A stretch of 64,000 nucleotides of DNA from positions 1,376,001-1,440,000 of the forward strand of contig CP134536.1 of assembly GCA_031826515.1 (NCBI GenBank), given 5' to 3'. Shown one piece after another: positions 46,296 to 55,656 of this stretch. Under the pieces are notes generated by a model. The model made no database searches. It was given only the letters and a program-made list of their open reading frames with translations, and was not told where the DNA came from. The translations under genes and the position numbers were made by a program. Position 1 is the stretch's first letter. Each line of letters begins with the position of its first letter. This DNA comes from Flavobacteriaceae bacterium HL-DH10 (GTDB taxonomy: Bacteria > Bacteroidota > Bacteroidia > Flavobacteriales > Flavobacteriaceae).

Positions 46296-48572
46296 AATAT
46301 CATGTTTTCTAATCTTTAATCAAACCACAACGAGCTAAATAAAGGGCATGTAATTTTTAAAATATCATGTTTTCTAATCTTTAATCAAACCACAACGCAC
46401 AAACAATACCTGCTTTTGAAGACGGTAATATCATGTTTTCTAATCTTTAATCAAACCACAACCCAAGGGGTAACACTACTTGTAATGGCATTAATATCAT
46501 GTTTTCTAATCTTTAATCAAACCACAACATATTACATAGTCATCATTTAAACCATGTGAATATCATGTTTTCTAATCTTTAATCAAACCACAACGTATTT
46601 AATTATCATTTTCATTTTAGGACTAATATCATGTTTTCTAATCTTTAATCAAACCACAACAGTATATCTCATAATCGGACAAACCTTTTTAATATCATGT
46701 TTTCTAATCTTTAATCAAACCACAACTTGCGTAAGGACTTCCTTTATGTTTGTGATAATATCATGTTTTCTAATCTTTAATCAAACCACAACTTTGATTA
46801 GGTTTTCTAATTCGGGTGCTAAAATATCATGTTTTCTAATCTTTAATCAAACCACAACTAATACTAATAATAGAAGTGATAATTCTATAATATCATGTTT
46901 TCTAATCTTTAATCAAACCACAACTCCAAACGCTACATTACGAAACAGATCTGAAATATCATGTTTTCTAATCTTTAATCAAACCACAACTAGAGGAAGT
47001 TACTTTAATAAAAGACCACGAATATCATGTTTTCTAATCTTTAATCAAACCACAACGTATATAAAGAAGGTTCTTATTATATTGATAATATCATGTTTTC
47101 TAATCTTTAATCAAACCACAACTGGCAGATATAGAACACGAACTAAGCAATTAATATCATGTTTTCTAATCTTTAATCAAACCACAACTAAAGCCCCATC
47201 TTTAACAGATGACTTATAAATATCATGTTTTCTAATCTTTAATCAAACCACAACCTATCGCTCACCTGCTCTTCTGCAAATGGAATATCATGTTTTCTAA
47301 TCTTTAATCAAACCACAACAATCCCGATGATGACAAACCATTAATATCAAATATCATGTTTTCTAATCTTTAATCAAACCACAACATGAGGAAGACGTAG
47401 AGCGTCAGGAAGAAAAATATCATGTTTTCTAATCTTTAATCAAACCACAACACCAATATTCAAATATTGAAAAAGACGATTAATATCATGTTTTCTAATC
47501 TTTAATCAAACCACAACTACTTCCATCGAATTTAAACATACAAATGGAATATCATGTTTTCTAATCTTTAATCAAACCACAACATTAGCTTATCGTTAAC
47601 AGTATCTAACGCTAATATCATGTTTTCTAATCTTTAATCAAACCACAACTGTTATGGAATTATAATACAACCATGCATAATATCATGTTTTCTAATCTTT
47701 AATCAAACCACAACAGCAATTACGTATAGGTGGTGTTGGCAATGAATATCATGTTTTCTAATCTTTAATCAAACCACAACAGGAGCTAAATCTATTAAAT
47801 CTTGTAAGGTAATATCATGTTTTCTAATCTTTAATCAAACCACAACGGTATGTTATAAACAGTAAATTCTACTCATAATATCATGTTTTCTAATCTTTAA
47901 TCAAACCACAACTCAAGCTTCAGTTAGTGAATCAGCAAGCAAAATATCATGTTTTCTAATCTTTAATCAAACCACAACGAAGCTGTTAGTTGATATGATC
48001 TCGGATATAATATCATGTTTTCTAATCTTTAATCAAACCACAACGATCGGCGATGGATCTTTGACGGACAATTTAATATCATGTTTTCTAATCTTTAATC
48101 AAACCACAACACATTAAAATTGAATTATGAAAAGAGCAGTAATATCATGTTTTCTAATCTTTAATCAAACCACAACCCGAGATTTAATAGTAACCAATTG
48201 CCTCTTAATATCATGTTTTCTAATCTTTAATCAAACCACAACGACTCAGAAAGTGTGTCGAAGTCTATAAACAATATCATGTTTTCTAATCTTTAATCAA
48301 ACCACAACGGCTATACGGTAGATAAATTATATTTCTTTAATATCATGTTTTCTAATCTTTAATCAAACCACAACGATAATTGTTTCATTTTGCCAGTTCT
48401 AAAAAATATCATGTTTTCTAATCTTTAATCAAACCACAACTGTGAGTGAATTATAATATAACCATGCATTAATATCATGTTTTCTAATCTTTAATCAAAC
48501 CACAACGCTTCATAGAAAACAAAAGGCAGTTATTTCAATATCATGTTTTCTAATCTTTAATCAAACAAAAAA
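46296..48572 (-). CRISPR. Type II-C CRISPR array, 35 repeats and 34 spacers
   Basis: There are 34 intact 36-bp repeats plus one final repeat (48537-48572) that keeps the first 30 bases and loses the last six. On the plus strand each starts aatatcatgttttctaat and ends caaaccacaac. Spacers are 30 bases, except three of 29 (the 1st, 15th and 21st from the left). The anti-repeat of the tracrRNA shows that the crRNA strand is minus, where repeats begin GTTGTGGTTTG, a type II-C look. That is the same direction as cas9. The repeats are otherwise identical. Spacers 21 and 33 are near-duplicates. Confidence 0.98.
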
Positions 48573-48615
48573 ATATGTCAATGAACTTTCTGCTTATAAT
48601 TCCAAAAATGACCAA

Positions 48616-51600
48616 TTATACTTTTTGAATTTTTCCTGAAACTGAGATTTTTATTTTTATAGGAGTAAATGATAGCCATCCTGTTTTGCCCTCACCAAAA
48701 CTTTGAATTCTTACATAATATGGTTGATAGTTATTTTGAATTGAAGCCTCTGTATTCAGTCTAAATTCATAGAATTTCGAAGACAACTTTTGAGTTCTAT
48801 ACAAATGCTCTTTTAAAAGCTCATAATTTGGTTTTTCCCAATTAATTTCATCTTCATTTATTCCTAATAAAAACATATCATTAATATGTAATGTCGATAC
48901 TATTTCTTTACCTCCTTCTGGTAATTTATAAACAGGTAATCCTTGTCTTTTTCTTTCAACTACGGTCCAAAAAGTAACCACAGCTTCTTTTAAAACATCT
49001 TGCTCATCTTTATAAATTAAAACATGGTGATTATTTCTTGGGTTTACCCATTGGTTTAAGTTGTCTTTTAATTGTTCTGCACCACTAAAATTCTCTTTCA
49101 TTCTTACTCTTAAAATAGGTACAGGACTACCATTTTTATTAGGTAGGAATATTTGCGGTTGTTTTATACCTTTCTCATCAACTACAAAAAAGGTATTAGC
49201 TGGAATTTTGTTTTTTACAAAACCACCTAACTCTTGTACCTTCTTTAAAATTAATAATCTGATTGTTTCATCTACAACCTTGTCTATATGTTTTGAAGTA
49301 GTTAAAGTATCAATTGGTTTTCTAACATGGAAAGCTTCTTCACTAAATGGTGCTTTACGTTTACCAAAAACAGTTTCTTTATGTAATTGCCCTCTGGCTG
49401 CAACTCCTTTATTTTTATGTTTCTTTCCATTCTTGATTGTAATATGCGTTCTCACGGTAATATCTTTAGCTACTCGCTTATGAGATACTAAAATATTTTC
49501 TACAGCCTTTTCTGCATCATAATTGAAAGTCTTCCATGGTAATGGGAAATTTTTCATTTCTGAGTTTTTTTTATATCTATTCCATTTTGTTAGCTCTTGT
49601 ACATAAGCAACTTTTGTGCAAGCCATTACTAAGGCATCAATAGCGTGATGACGATGGTCTTCACGAGACTTAGAATTCTCATTGTTTAAAATATGATTAA
49701 GCCCCCATTTATGTCTTAAATTTGAAGTTGCTTGCCCTGGAGACACAATAACTTTATCACAAATTTTAGAAAGATAATTTTTAGCTTCTTTACTTATATA
49801 TCTTGTATCATTTAATTGTCTTGAAGTAAAATCATCATCAAAATTTTGCTGAATAAATCTTTTAAATTTTTGATAGGCTTTAGGGTATTCTTTAGTATCA
49901 GAAAACAATTTTAATGCACGTTCTTTTATTGTAGACCAATTGGCTTCATCATTACCATAAAATTCAAAGGGTGTTTTGTTTCCTTTTATTCTATTTTCAT
50001 CTGCCCAACATAATGTTTTATTACTATAACTGTCATTTAAAGACCTGCTCCAAGGGTGAATATGCTCTATTTGTACCTGTCCTGAAAATAAATCTGTAAT
50101 AGAAATACCTTTTCCTGTGTACGGACATGTTTTTTTACATTCTTCCCAAAGTTTAAATTTTAAGATATTATCGTGTGTAATACGCGTGTATTTTTCTACT
50201 TCATGTTTTACTCTATCATTTTCTGCTTCTAAACGTTTTTGATTTCTTCTTACAGTATTACGTTGTAATTTAGATGCTTTTAAATCGCGTGCCATTTCTA
50301 CCTTTATTTCATCTATCTGTCCGTATTCTTTAATTAGTTCATTTACTAACTTTCGTAATTCAAATAACGCTGTAATTACAATAGGATTTCTAATAGATTG
50401 TATTTCTTTATCGGCTTCTTTCCCAACGGGTAACTTTCTAACTAAAGTTTTAGCATCTATAGTTGCAGAATGATGATATAGCTTTTTTAATTGTTTATCA
50501 TTAAAACCAAAATCTTTGCGGAGTAATGCTTTAATGGTTTCAATAAATCCGCCTTCAATTTTAGAACGTACTATGCCTTCTACATTATCAATTAGCTCCA
50601 ATTGATTTTTATTAGCTTCAGGTGTATCATTCTGCCATTTATCGCCAAAAGTATTTTTAATCCCACCCATTACTACAGCAACATCGTAAGTGTAACCTAG
50701 TTGCATAAAGGGTAAAATATTGTTAATTGCTTTCCTACTTAAACTTGAATAACCGTCTTTAACATTAAACTTAGATATAGCTTCTGCTTGAACCTCGTTA
50801 AACCCCCACTTTTTAATAGCATAGTCTTTTAAATTAGATTTACTATCAAAAAAATAAAGCACATGCCAAATATCATCTTGTTCTTTTTCAGTAAATTCAA
50901 ACCATTTTTTTTCAAAATATTTTTTATTAGATAAATTTGAAATGGTATGTGTACCAACTATTTTATCATTGTCCTTATAATTAAATTTATGCTCTGCGCT
51001 TTCTTTCCCAATAACTTTTCTTATTCTTTTAAATACAGGTTTATCTACAGAATACAGAAAGTTTACAATTTTTTCTTTGTCTTCTTGACTTATTTTTAAT
51101 CCGTTACATTCAACTGTATTTACCCATTGCCAAACCCTAAACTGTTCAAAAACTATAGAACTTATTGGACATTTGGTTTTTGTAGGTTCAAAAGAACAAT
51201 TGCCAACTAAATGTTTTTGAGAACGCAAAGGACGTTGATGAAATAAAATACCATCCTCTTTATAGTCATCTAATTTTCTGCCTCCAAAAAGTGTTTTTAA
51301 GTCATTATTTAAAGCTTCATGAAATTGAGCTTGTTTATTCCAGATTAGCTCAAATTCGTCAACATACATTTGACGTGTTGTATATCTATTTCTAATACGC
51401 TCTAAACCATCTTGAAAAGGTGTGTTTTCTTTTGGATAAATTTGGTATAAATATGACCCTAAGGTTTTGTCTTGAATACTTTCAAGAGTTTCAGTAATAC
51501 CTATTTTACCATCTTTTGCATTACCTTTAAAAATAGCACCATCATCTTTACCTCCTTTTCTACTATTACTTAAAAAACCTCTACGTTGAATTAAGTGGTA

Positions 51601-52002
51601 AAATATGCGTCCTATTTCTTCTAAGGTCAATTCTTCTTTTAATGCTTTTTGTCTTAATTCATAAGGATTTAAAGCAAACCAACTGGCTAATTTCTTTTCA
51701 GGAAACCGCTTAGTTTTTTTCCATTCTTTAAAATCAGATTCAGTTAATGGGCACATGTTGTATTTTGAAAGTGCATTTAACAATATTTTCTTTCTTAAAC
51801 GTCTTCTAAAAAACTGACGTCTAACTCCTCTTGCTCCAGTTCTACTCGCATTTTTAGACATTTCATTGTCTCCATCTCCTAAATTTTCAACACCCATTGG
51901 AAAAATTCTACTTCCAATGCCTAGTATTTTATCTTGTTCATCATCTATTAATGCCCAACCAATACTGTTAGTTCCTAAATCTAAACCTAAAATTTTTGAC
52001 AT
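48616..52002 (-). CDS. cas9: Cas9 RNA-guided endonuclease (type II-C)
   Basis: This 1128-aa compact Cas9 has all catalytic parts. RuvC-I has D8 (LGLDLGTNSIGWAL), the arginine-rich bridge helix is RRQFFRRRLRKK (about 61-72), RuvC-II has E569 (IKVEMARDL), the HNH nuclease has H647 (QIEHIHPWS), and RuvC-III has H785, H786 and D789 (HHAIDALVMA). The C-terminal ~250 residues form the PAM-interacting region. It is shorter than the ~1400-aa Cas9 of many Bacteroidota. The stop is 43 bases from the array on the same strand as the crRNA, so read-through into the array is possible. It appears intact. Confidence 0.98.
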   Translation of the reverse strand: MSKILGLDLGTNSIGWALIDDEQDKILGIGSRIFPMGVENLGDGDNEMSKNASRTGARGVRRQFFRRRLRKKILLNALSKYNMCPLTESDFKEWKKTKRFPEKKLASWFALNPYELRQKALKEELTLEEIGRIFYHLIQRRGFLSNSRKGGKDDGAIFKGNAKDGKIGITETLESIQDKTLGSYLYQIYPKENTPFQDGLERIRNRYTTRQMYVDEFELIWNKQAQFHEALNNDLKTLFGGRKLDDYKEDGILFHQRPLRSQKHLVGNCSFEPTKTKCPISSIVFEQFRVWQWVNTVECNGLKISQEDKEKIVNFLYSVDKPVFKRIRKVIGKESAEHKFNYKDNDKIVGTHTISNLSNKKYFEKKWFEFTEKEQDDIWHVLYFFDSKSNLKDYAIKKWGFNEVQAEAISKFNVKDGYSSLSRKAINNILPFMQLGYTYDVAVVMGGIKNTFGDKWQNDTPEANKNQLELIDNVEGIVRSKIEGGFIETIKALLRKDFGFNDKQLKKLYHHSATIDAKTLVRKLPVGKEADKEIQSIRNPIVITALFELRKLVNELIKEYGQIDEIKVEMARDLKASKLQRNTVRRNQKRLEAENDRVKHEVEKYTRITHDNILKFKLWEECKKTCPYTGKGISITDLFSGQVQIEHIHPWSRSLNDSYSNKTLCWADENRIKGNKTPFEFYGNDEANWSTIKERALKLFSDTKEYPKAYQKFKRFIQQNFDDDFTSRQLNDTRYISKEAKNYLSKICDKVIVSPGQATSNLRHKWGLNHILNNENSKSREDHRHHAIDALVMACTKVAYVQELTKWNRYKKNSEMKNFPLPWKTFNYDAEKAVENILVSHKRVAKDITVRTHITIKNGKKHKNKGVAARGQLHKETVFGKRKAPFSEEAFHVRKPIDTLTTSKHIDKVVDETIRLLILKKVQELGGFVKNKIPANTFFVVDEKGIKQPQIFLPNKNGSPVPILRVRMKENFSGAEQLKDNLNQWVNPRNNHHVLIYKDEQDVLKEAVVTFWTVVERKRQGLPVYKLPEGGKEIVSTLHINDMFLLGINEDEINWEKPNYELLKEHLYRTQKLSSKFYEFRLNTEASIQNNYQPYYVRIQSFGEGKTGWLSFTPIKIKISVSGKIQKV

Positions 52003-52092
52003 CTATTTTTAATATTAAAGAATTATTAAAAATACAAAAAAATAACGTAAGATTTTACGGGATTTATCATAGGCATTTCTGTATTATTTTGT

Positions 52093-52100
52093 TATATTTG
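52093..52100 (+). promoter_or_regulatory. tracrRNA promoter, -7 box
   Basis: TATATTTG matches TAnnTTTG exactly and places the start about 7 bases downstream, at the edge of the anti-repeat. It is divergent from cas9. Confidence 0.65.
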
Positions 52101-52106
52101 ACATAG

Positions 52107-52197
52107 ATTAAAATTTCTAATCTTTAATCTTATCACAATAAGGCTATATGCCGTAGATGAAAATCTTTAGTCCTGCTTCGGTGGGACTACTTTTTTT
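52107..52197 (+). ncRNA. tracrRNA of the Cas9 system
   Basis: The anti-repeat shares 16 identical bases with the plus-strand repeat (tttctaatctttaatc, 52114-52129) and then cacaa (52134-52138) after a 4-base mismatch that would form the bulge. The tail follows the II-C pattern: aataaggc, a small GGC/GCC hairpin, then an 8-bp stem (52169-52188) capped by a UUCG tetraloop and a T7 run, which is the terminator. It lies about 105 bases upstream of cas9 on the opposite strand. Confidence 0.88.
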
Positions 52198-52319
52198 AAA
52201 CTATAAAGGTCATGACTAGACCACAAATCATATCTATTAATAATCTTTATACTCCCTGTGTAGGGGAAGAACCCGCAGAATTAAACCACAGTTTGACAAA
52301 ACATTAGGTGTTCTGTATT

Positions 52320-52343
52320 AAAAAGGACACCCTTTTGATGCCC
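52320..52343 (-). terminator. Terminator of the GIY-YIG gene
   Basis: On the minus strand GGGCATC and GGTGTCC pair over 7 positions (two wobbles) and are followed by a T-run, 18 bases after the stop codon. Confidence 0.7.
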
Positions 52344-52360
52344 TTTCTTTTAATTAAACA

Positions 52361-53026
52361 TTATTCATATTGCCATCTATAGCCTTCAGAAGGCTTCCTA
52401 TCCCCTCTACAAAACCTTGCAATGCAAGATTTAGAAACCCCTGTCTTTCTAGAAGCTTCAGCCACAGACTTATATTCAGACAAAATACGTCCATCTAAAG
52501 CCATTTTAATTACAGTTTTCCTTCTCTTATCTTTTAAATTCATCGGAATAGAATAAGAATAAGACCAATAGTAACTCTTGCAAGTTTTATTTTGACCTAA
52601 ACATGCATTACTTATTGATGTCTTAGCTGCACTAACTGCATTAGCTGCACTTTCTAAGCAGTCATATTTAGCAATTAAGCTTCCATCTTCAATGGAATAT
52701 TGATAAATAGTTTTTTGGATACCACCGCCACTATCGCTGTTTAAGCCATTAGTTCTACTATCATACCGTATTATATACTCTTTTTCCTTCTGAGCCAACT
52801 CATCAGTAGTACTAGCAGTATCAATCTGAGTCCAAGTGAAAGCATCGGGACCATAAGTCCCGATAGCTTCTTGAAATTGACCTTTCTCACCTCTATTTGC
52901 CCGTTCTTGGTGGTCAAGTTTACGTTGATGGATACTATTTTTAGTTGCACCTATATAAACTTCTCCTGTTAACTTATTTTGGGCTTTATAAATTACATTA
53001 ATTTTCTTCTTTTCCTTCATCATCAT
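52361..53026 (-). CDS. GIY-YIG endonuclease with NUMOD1/HTH repeats
   Basis: The protein is about 221 aa when started at the ATG cluster 53026-53020; a longer frame from 53095 would lie deeper in the upstream gene. A GIY-YIG nuclease domain (about 8-85 of this start) has NVIYKAQ and VYIGATKNS, the conserved Arg in IHQRKLDH and Glu in AQKEKEYI. Two DNA-binding repeats of NUMOD1/HTH type follow (TIYQYSIEDGSLIAKY and TVIKMALDGRILSEYKS). This is the build of phage- or intron-type homing endonucleases. It overlaps the ATPase gene by 29 bases in another frame. Its target is unknown. Confidence 0.82.
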   Translation of the reverse strand: MMMKEKKKINVIYKAQNKLTGEVYIGATKNSIHQRKLDHQERANRGEKGQFQEAIGTYGPDAFTWTQIDTASTTDELAQKEKEYIIRYDSRTNGLNSDSGGGIQKTIYQYSIEDGSLIAKYDCLESAANAVSAAKTSISNACLGQNKTCKSYYWSYSYSIPMNLKDKRRKTVIKMALDGRILSEYKSVAEASRKTGVSKSCIARFCRGDRKPSEGYRWQYE

Positions 53027-54050
53027 CACTACATTTATTTGATTTGTATTTTCCTTTCTTTGGGTTACTAATTTTTTTCTCTTTAACCAGTTCACTCAAA
53101 TAATATTTAACTTGCCTTTCCTTTATTGTAAGGGAAGTTGTGAAATGACGAACTAATTGTGCCGTTTCAAAAGCAGTACAAGTATTTGAGTCAAAATATT
53201 GGATAATTTTATCTCTGTTATCATCTACTCGTCTTCTATCTGACCTGTTAAGAATTTCACCTTCGTCTGCATCTCCATAGCATTCCAACCATGTTTCTGA
53301 TGAAATACTAAACTCATTTACTTTTTCATTATCATCTGGAGCATACCTAAAGAAAATATCTTTTAAATATCTAACCCCTTTACTGGTTCTATTTATGCCT
53401 AAGGCAAAATCAGATTCTTGCGCAAATACAGAACTCCCTTTTATACTATCCATTACTAAAGGCTTATCATACATTTTAGGCGTATGGTGTATACATATTA
53501 ATGTAACTCCTAGATCGTAACAGATATTCCTGAGCCTTTGCATGACTTTTTCAGCATCAGAACTATCCTCAAGTTTACCTGGATTCATTCTTGTGATACT
53601 ATCTATGAATACGACTTCTGCTCCTGAATCTTTAATTAAATGCTTTAGTTCAGTCCAATCTTTATCACTTAAAATTCGGCTTTGAAAATCCAACCCTTGA
53701 TACATGTAATTATCATCAACAAGTTTTTTTTGTACGTCATTCAAAGTATTATATTGAATCTTATTGCGTTCAGCTCGATTTTCCCAAAACTCTTCTAAAC
53801 CAACAAAGAGTATCTTTTTTGGTTTGCCATCAAGTTCATATCCAAAAAACTCCTTTGCTCCGTAAGCCAATTTCATAGCTAAATTTTCACAAAAAATGGT
53901 TTTACCACTTTTACTCGGCCCAAAGACCAATCCAAATGACTTTTCTTTTATACCATGCCATAAAAATTTTGGTTTTGGTCTTGTTTTTAATTCCTTCAAT
54001 ACTTCTTTAAATGTCAAATGCCCTTTATCATTTAATGATTTTTTAATCAT
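52998..54050 (-). CDS. RepA/AAA_25-like ATPase
   Basis: The 350-aa RecA-fold ATPase has Walker A GPSKSGKT (44-51) and Walker B EVVFIDSITRM (about 145-155). ICIHHTPKMYDKP follows, the sensor histidines typical of RepA-like hexameric helicases of plasmids and phages. The C-terminal ~90 residues look like a winged helix (TAFETAQLVRHFTTSLTIKERQVKYYLSELV) and end in an acidic tail. It may drive replication of the mobile element. The tail coding DNA is shared with the start of the GIY-YIG gene. Confidence 0.78.
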   Translation of the reverse strand: MIKKSLNDKGHLTFKEVLKELKTRPKPKFLWHGIKEKSFGLVFGPSKSGKTIFCENLAMKLAYGAKEFFGYELDGKPKKILFVGLEEFWENRAERNKIQYNTLNDVQKKLVDDNYMYQGLDFQSRILSDKDWTELKHLIKDSGAEVVFIDSITRMNPGKLEDSSDAEKVMQRLRNICYDLGVTLICIHHTPKMYDKPLVMDSIKGSSVFAQESDFALGINRTSKGVRYLKDIFFRYAPDDNEKVNEFSISSETWLECYGDADEGEILNRSDRRRVDDNRDKIIQYFDSNTCTAFETAQLVRHFTTSLTIKERQVKYYLSELVKEKKISNPKKGKYKSNKCSDDDEGKEEN

Positions 54051-54175
54051 TGTTCAAAATTTATAATAAACCAACACTATTGTGGTTTTTCTATTGCGAA
54101 ATTGATTATTATTTTAGACAAATATGGATACAAAAAAACGTATCCACCTAAAGTTCAATGTATTCAGTATGTTGC

Positions 54176-54200
54176 AAAAAAAAGAGGCTAAATGCCTCTT
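54176..54200 (-). terminator. Terminator of the 54223 gene
   Basis: A perfect 7-bp stem (aagaggc / gcctctt) with a 5-base loop and a minus-strand T-run lies just after the stop. Confidence 0.85.
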
Positions 54201-54222
54201 ACCTTTTTATATGTATTTTTAA

Positions 54223-55023
54223 TTATATTGATGAACTGAAGAAGTCCTTATCAAATTTTTCATTTAAAGCTTTTATAGATTCTTTAGGAGAAGCATGCCC
54301 ATTGATGAATTTATTTGCCTGAATTCGAGAATTTGACATTTGATGATATTTAGCTTTATCAAAATACTCACAATAATCATCTAAAAACCTAAATAAATCT
54401 GGATGTGTGATTCCAGATATAACATTTTTATCATACATGGATTGAAATAACCAAATAACCTGATTCTTGTTCAGCTTAAACTTTAACTTGTCACTAATTT
54501 GGAAATCTTCTGATTTAAAATTTGATGAAAAATCATAAAGTTTTTCACAAAACTGTATTATCAAAGCCTTATCCTTAGCTTCAAAATCTGAGCTTTGATT
54601 TAAGTAGGTAATTAAATCATTGATTTTTTTTAATTGATTTTTTTTAAATCCCTCAATGCTTTCTGAAGTATAAACACCCTTTCTATCTAATTCTTTTATG
54701 AATTTCGAACAATATTCATCAAAAGATATATTTAGCGCCTTATCAAATTCTTCATAAAAATTTATGGTTTCTATTTCATATTCTAAATCTACTACCTCTC
54801 GCTCAAAACCAAATTCATCATGAAATGTTCTTTTTGATTTACCAACAACAACTTCAGCTTGAATATTGGATTCATTTAAATCTAGTGTCGGGGTTTCACC
54901 ATTATTAACAATTTCCTTATGGCGGATGTCATTTAACAAAAAATCCTTTTTAATTATATTTATTTCTTTTTGTGTTTTTGGGATTCCTTGGTTTAATTCT
55001 ATTAATAAAAGTCTATTTTCCAT
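54223..55023 (-). CDS. Unknown, possibly RteC-like mobile-element protein
   Basis: The start is taken at the ATG at 55023 (MENRLLLIELNQG); an upstream frame to 55086 adds only a hydrophobic, promoter-region stretch. The 266-aa protein is largely helical and charged. The C-terminal third (LKFKLNKNQVIWLFQSMYD, then FRFLDDYCEYFDKAKYHQM and NKFINGH) resembles in layout the RteC regulators of Bacteroides conjugative transposons. I am not certain of this. It has its own terminator. Confidence 0.4.
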   Translation of the reverse strand: MENRLLLIELNQGIPKTQKEINIIKKDFLLNDIRHKEIVNNGETPTLDLNESNIQAEVVVGKSKRTFHDEFGFEREVVDLEYEIETINFYEEFDKALNISFDEYCSKFIKELDRKGVYTSESIEGFKKNQLKKINDLITYLNQSSDFEAKDKALIIQFCEKLYDFSSNFKSEDFQISDKLKFKLNKNQVIWLFQSMYDKNVISGITHPDLFRFLDDYCEYFDKAKYHQMSNSRIQANKFINGHASPKESIKALNEKFDKDFFSSSI

Positions 55024-55376
55024 TAAAGTTAGGTTTGCGCATATAATGCATACAATGCAATTACAATATATTAATAAAAGTACCAATTAATTTATATAAG
55101 TAAAACAATGATTTTACATTAGTAAATTTCATTTTAGCCATAGTATTTTAATGTCAGTAATTATTATTCTTTCAAAAATTAGTCAAAAACTACCTCTTTT
55201 AGATAAGCATGCGTAAAAAGCCAAGTTATAAACTCAACTTCTTACCATACTTTTCCAATGCGCAAATAACTTTTTCTCAGTAGTTTTATGATTATAGAGC
55301 CAAAACCGTCTCAGAAAATATTCTAATTTTCATAGAAAAATAGAATAAAAAGATACAGCATAATGCTCTTCATCAT
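55024..55376. other. Intergenic region, no gene seen
   Basis: These 353 bases are AT-rich. The only structure seen is an imperfect palindrome around 55320-55346 (attcta ... tagaat) just downstream of the 83-aa gene, which may be a weak terminator. Confidence 0.5.
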
Positions 55377-55628
55377 TTATTTAGTTAAAATGTCAAAATG
55401 ATGTGTATGGTAGTTTTTACCATCTATACAGAACACAATCCTGCCCTCGTAAGTAATTTTTAATTCTGTGCAGGAAACTGTTTGATGTTTCCTTAAGACA
55501 CCAACTTCCTGTAACACCTTCAACTTAAAGGGTGTTTGTAGTTTAATAATTCTATTTTGACCGTTAACCACGTAAATAATGTGTGGCGAGCAATATTTCA
55601 AAAGCTCAATCAGATGCTTATTGCTCAT
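55377..55628 (-). CDS. Small protein of unknown function (83 aa)
   Basis: The frame starts MSNKHLIELLKYCSPHIIYVV and predicts a beta-rich small protein without signal peptide or membrane segment. It contains SCTELKITYEGRIVFCIDGKNYHTHHF, with scattered Cys and His that are not a clear zinc motif. It lies 28 bases downstream of the DUF3871 gene on the same strand and probably belongs to the same transcript. No family is recognised. Confidence 0.55.
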   Translation of the reverse strand: MSNKHLIELLKYCSPHIIYVVNGQNRIIKLQTPFKLKVLQEVGVLRKHQTVSCTELKITYEGRIVFCIDGKNYHTHHFDILTK

Positions 55629-55656
55629 GTTTTAAAAATAATTTTATTGATAAACG

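Noticed and set aside
46746-47219. A 157-codon open frame with a repeating ISCFLIFNQTTT peptide
   Set aside because: It is the CRISPR repeat read in one frame across seven spacers; repeat length 36 keeps the frame open. Not a gene.
48573-48615. A strong promoter for the array next to cas9
   Set aside because: The minus strand has only a T-rich TAttTTTT-like box without a -33 element, so it is not called.
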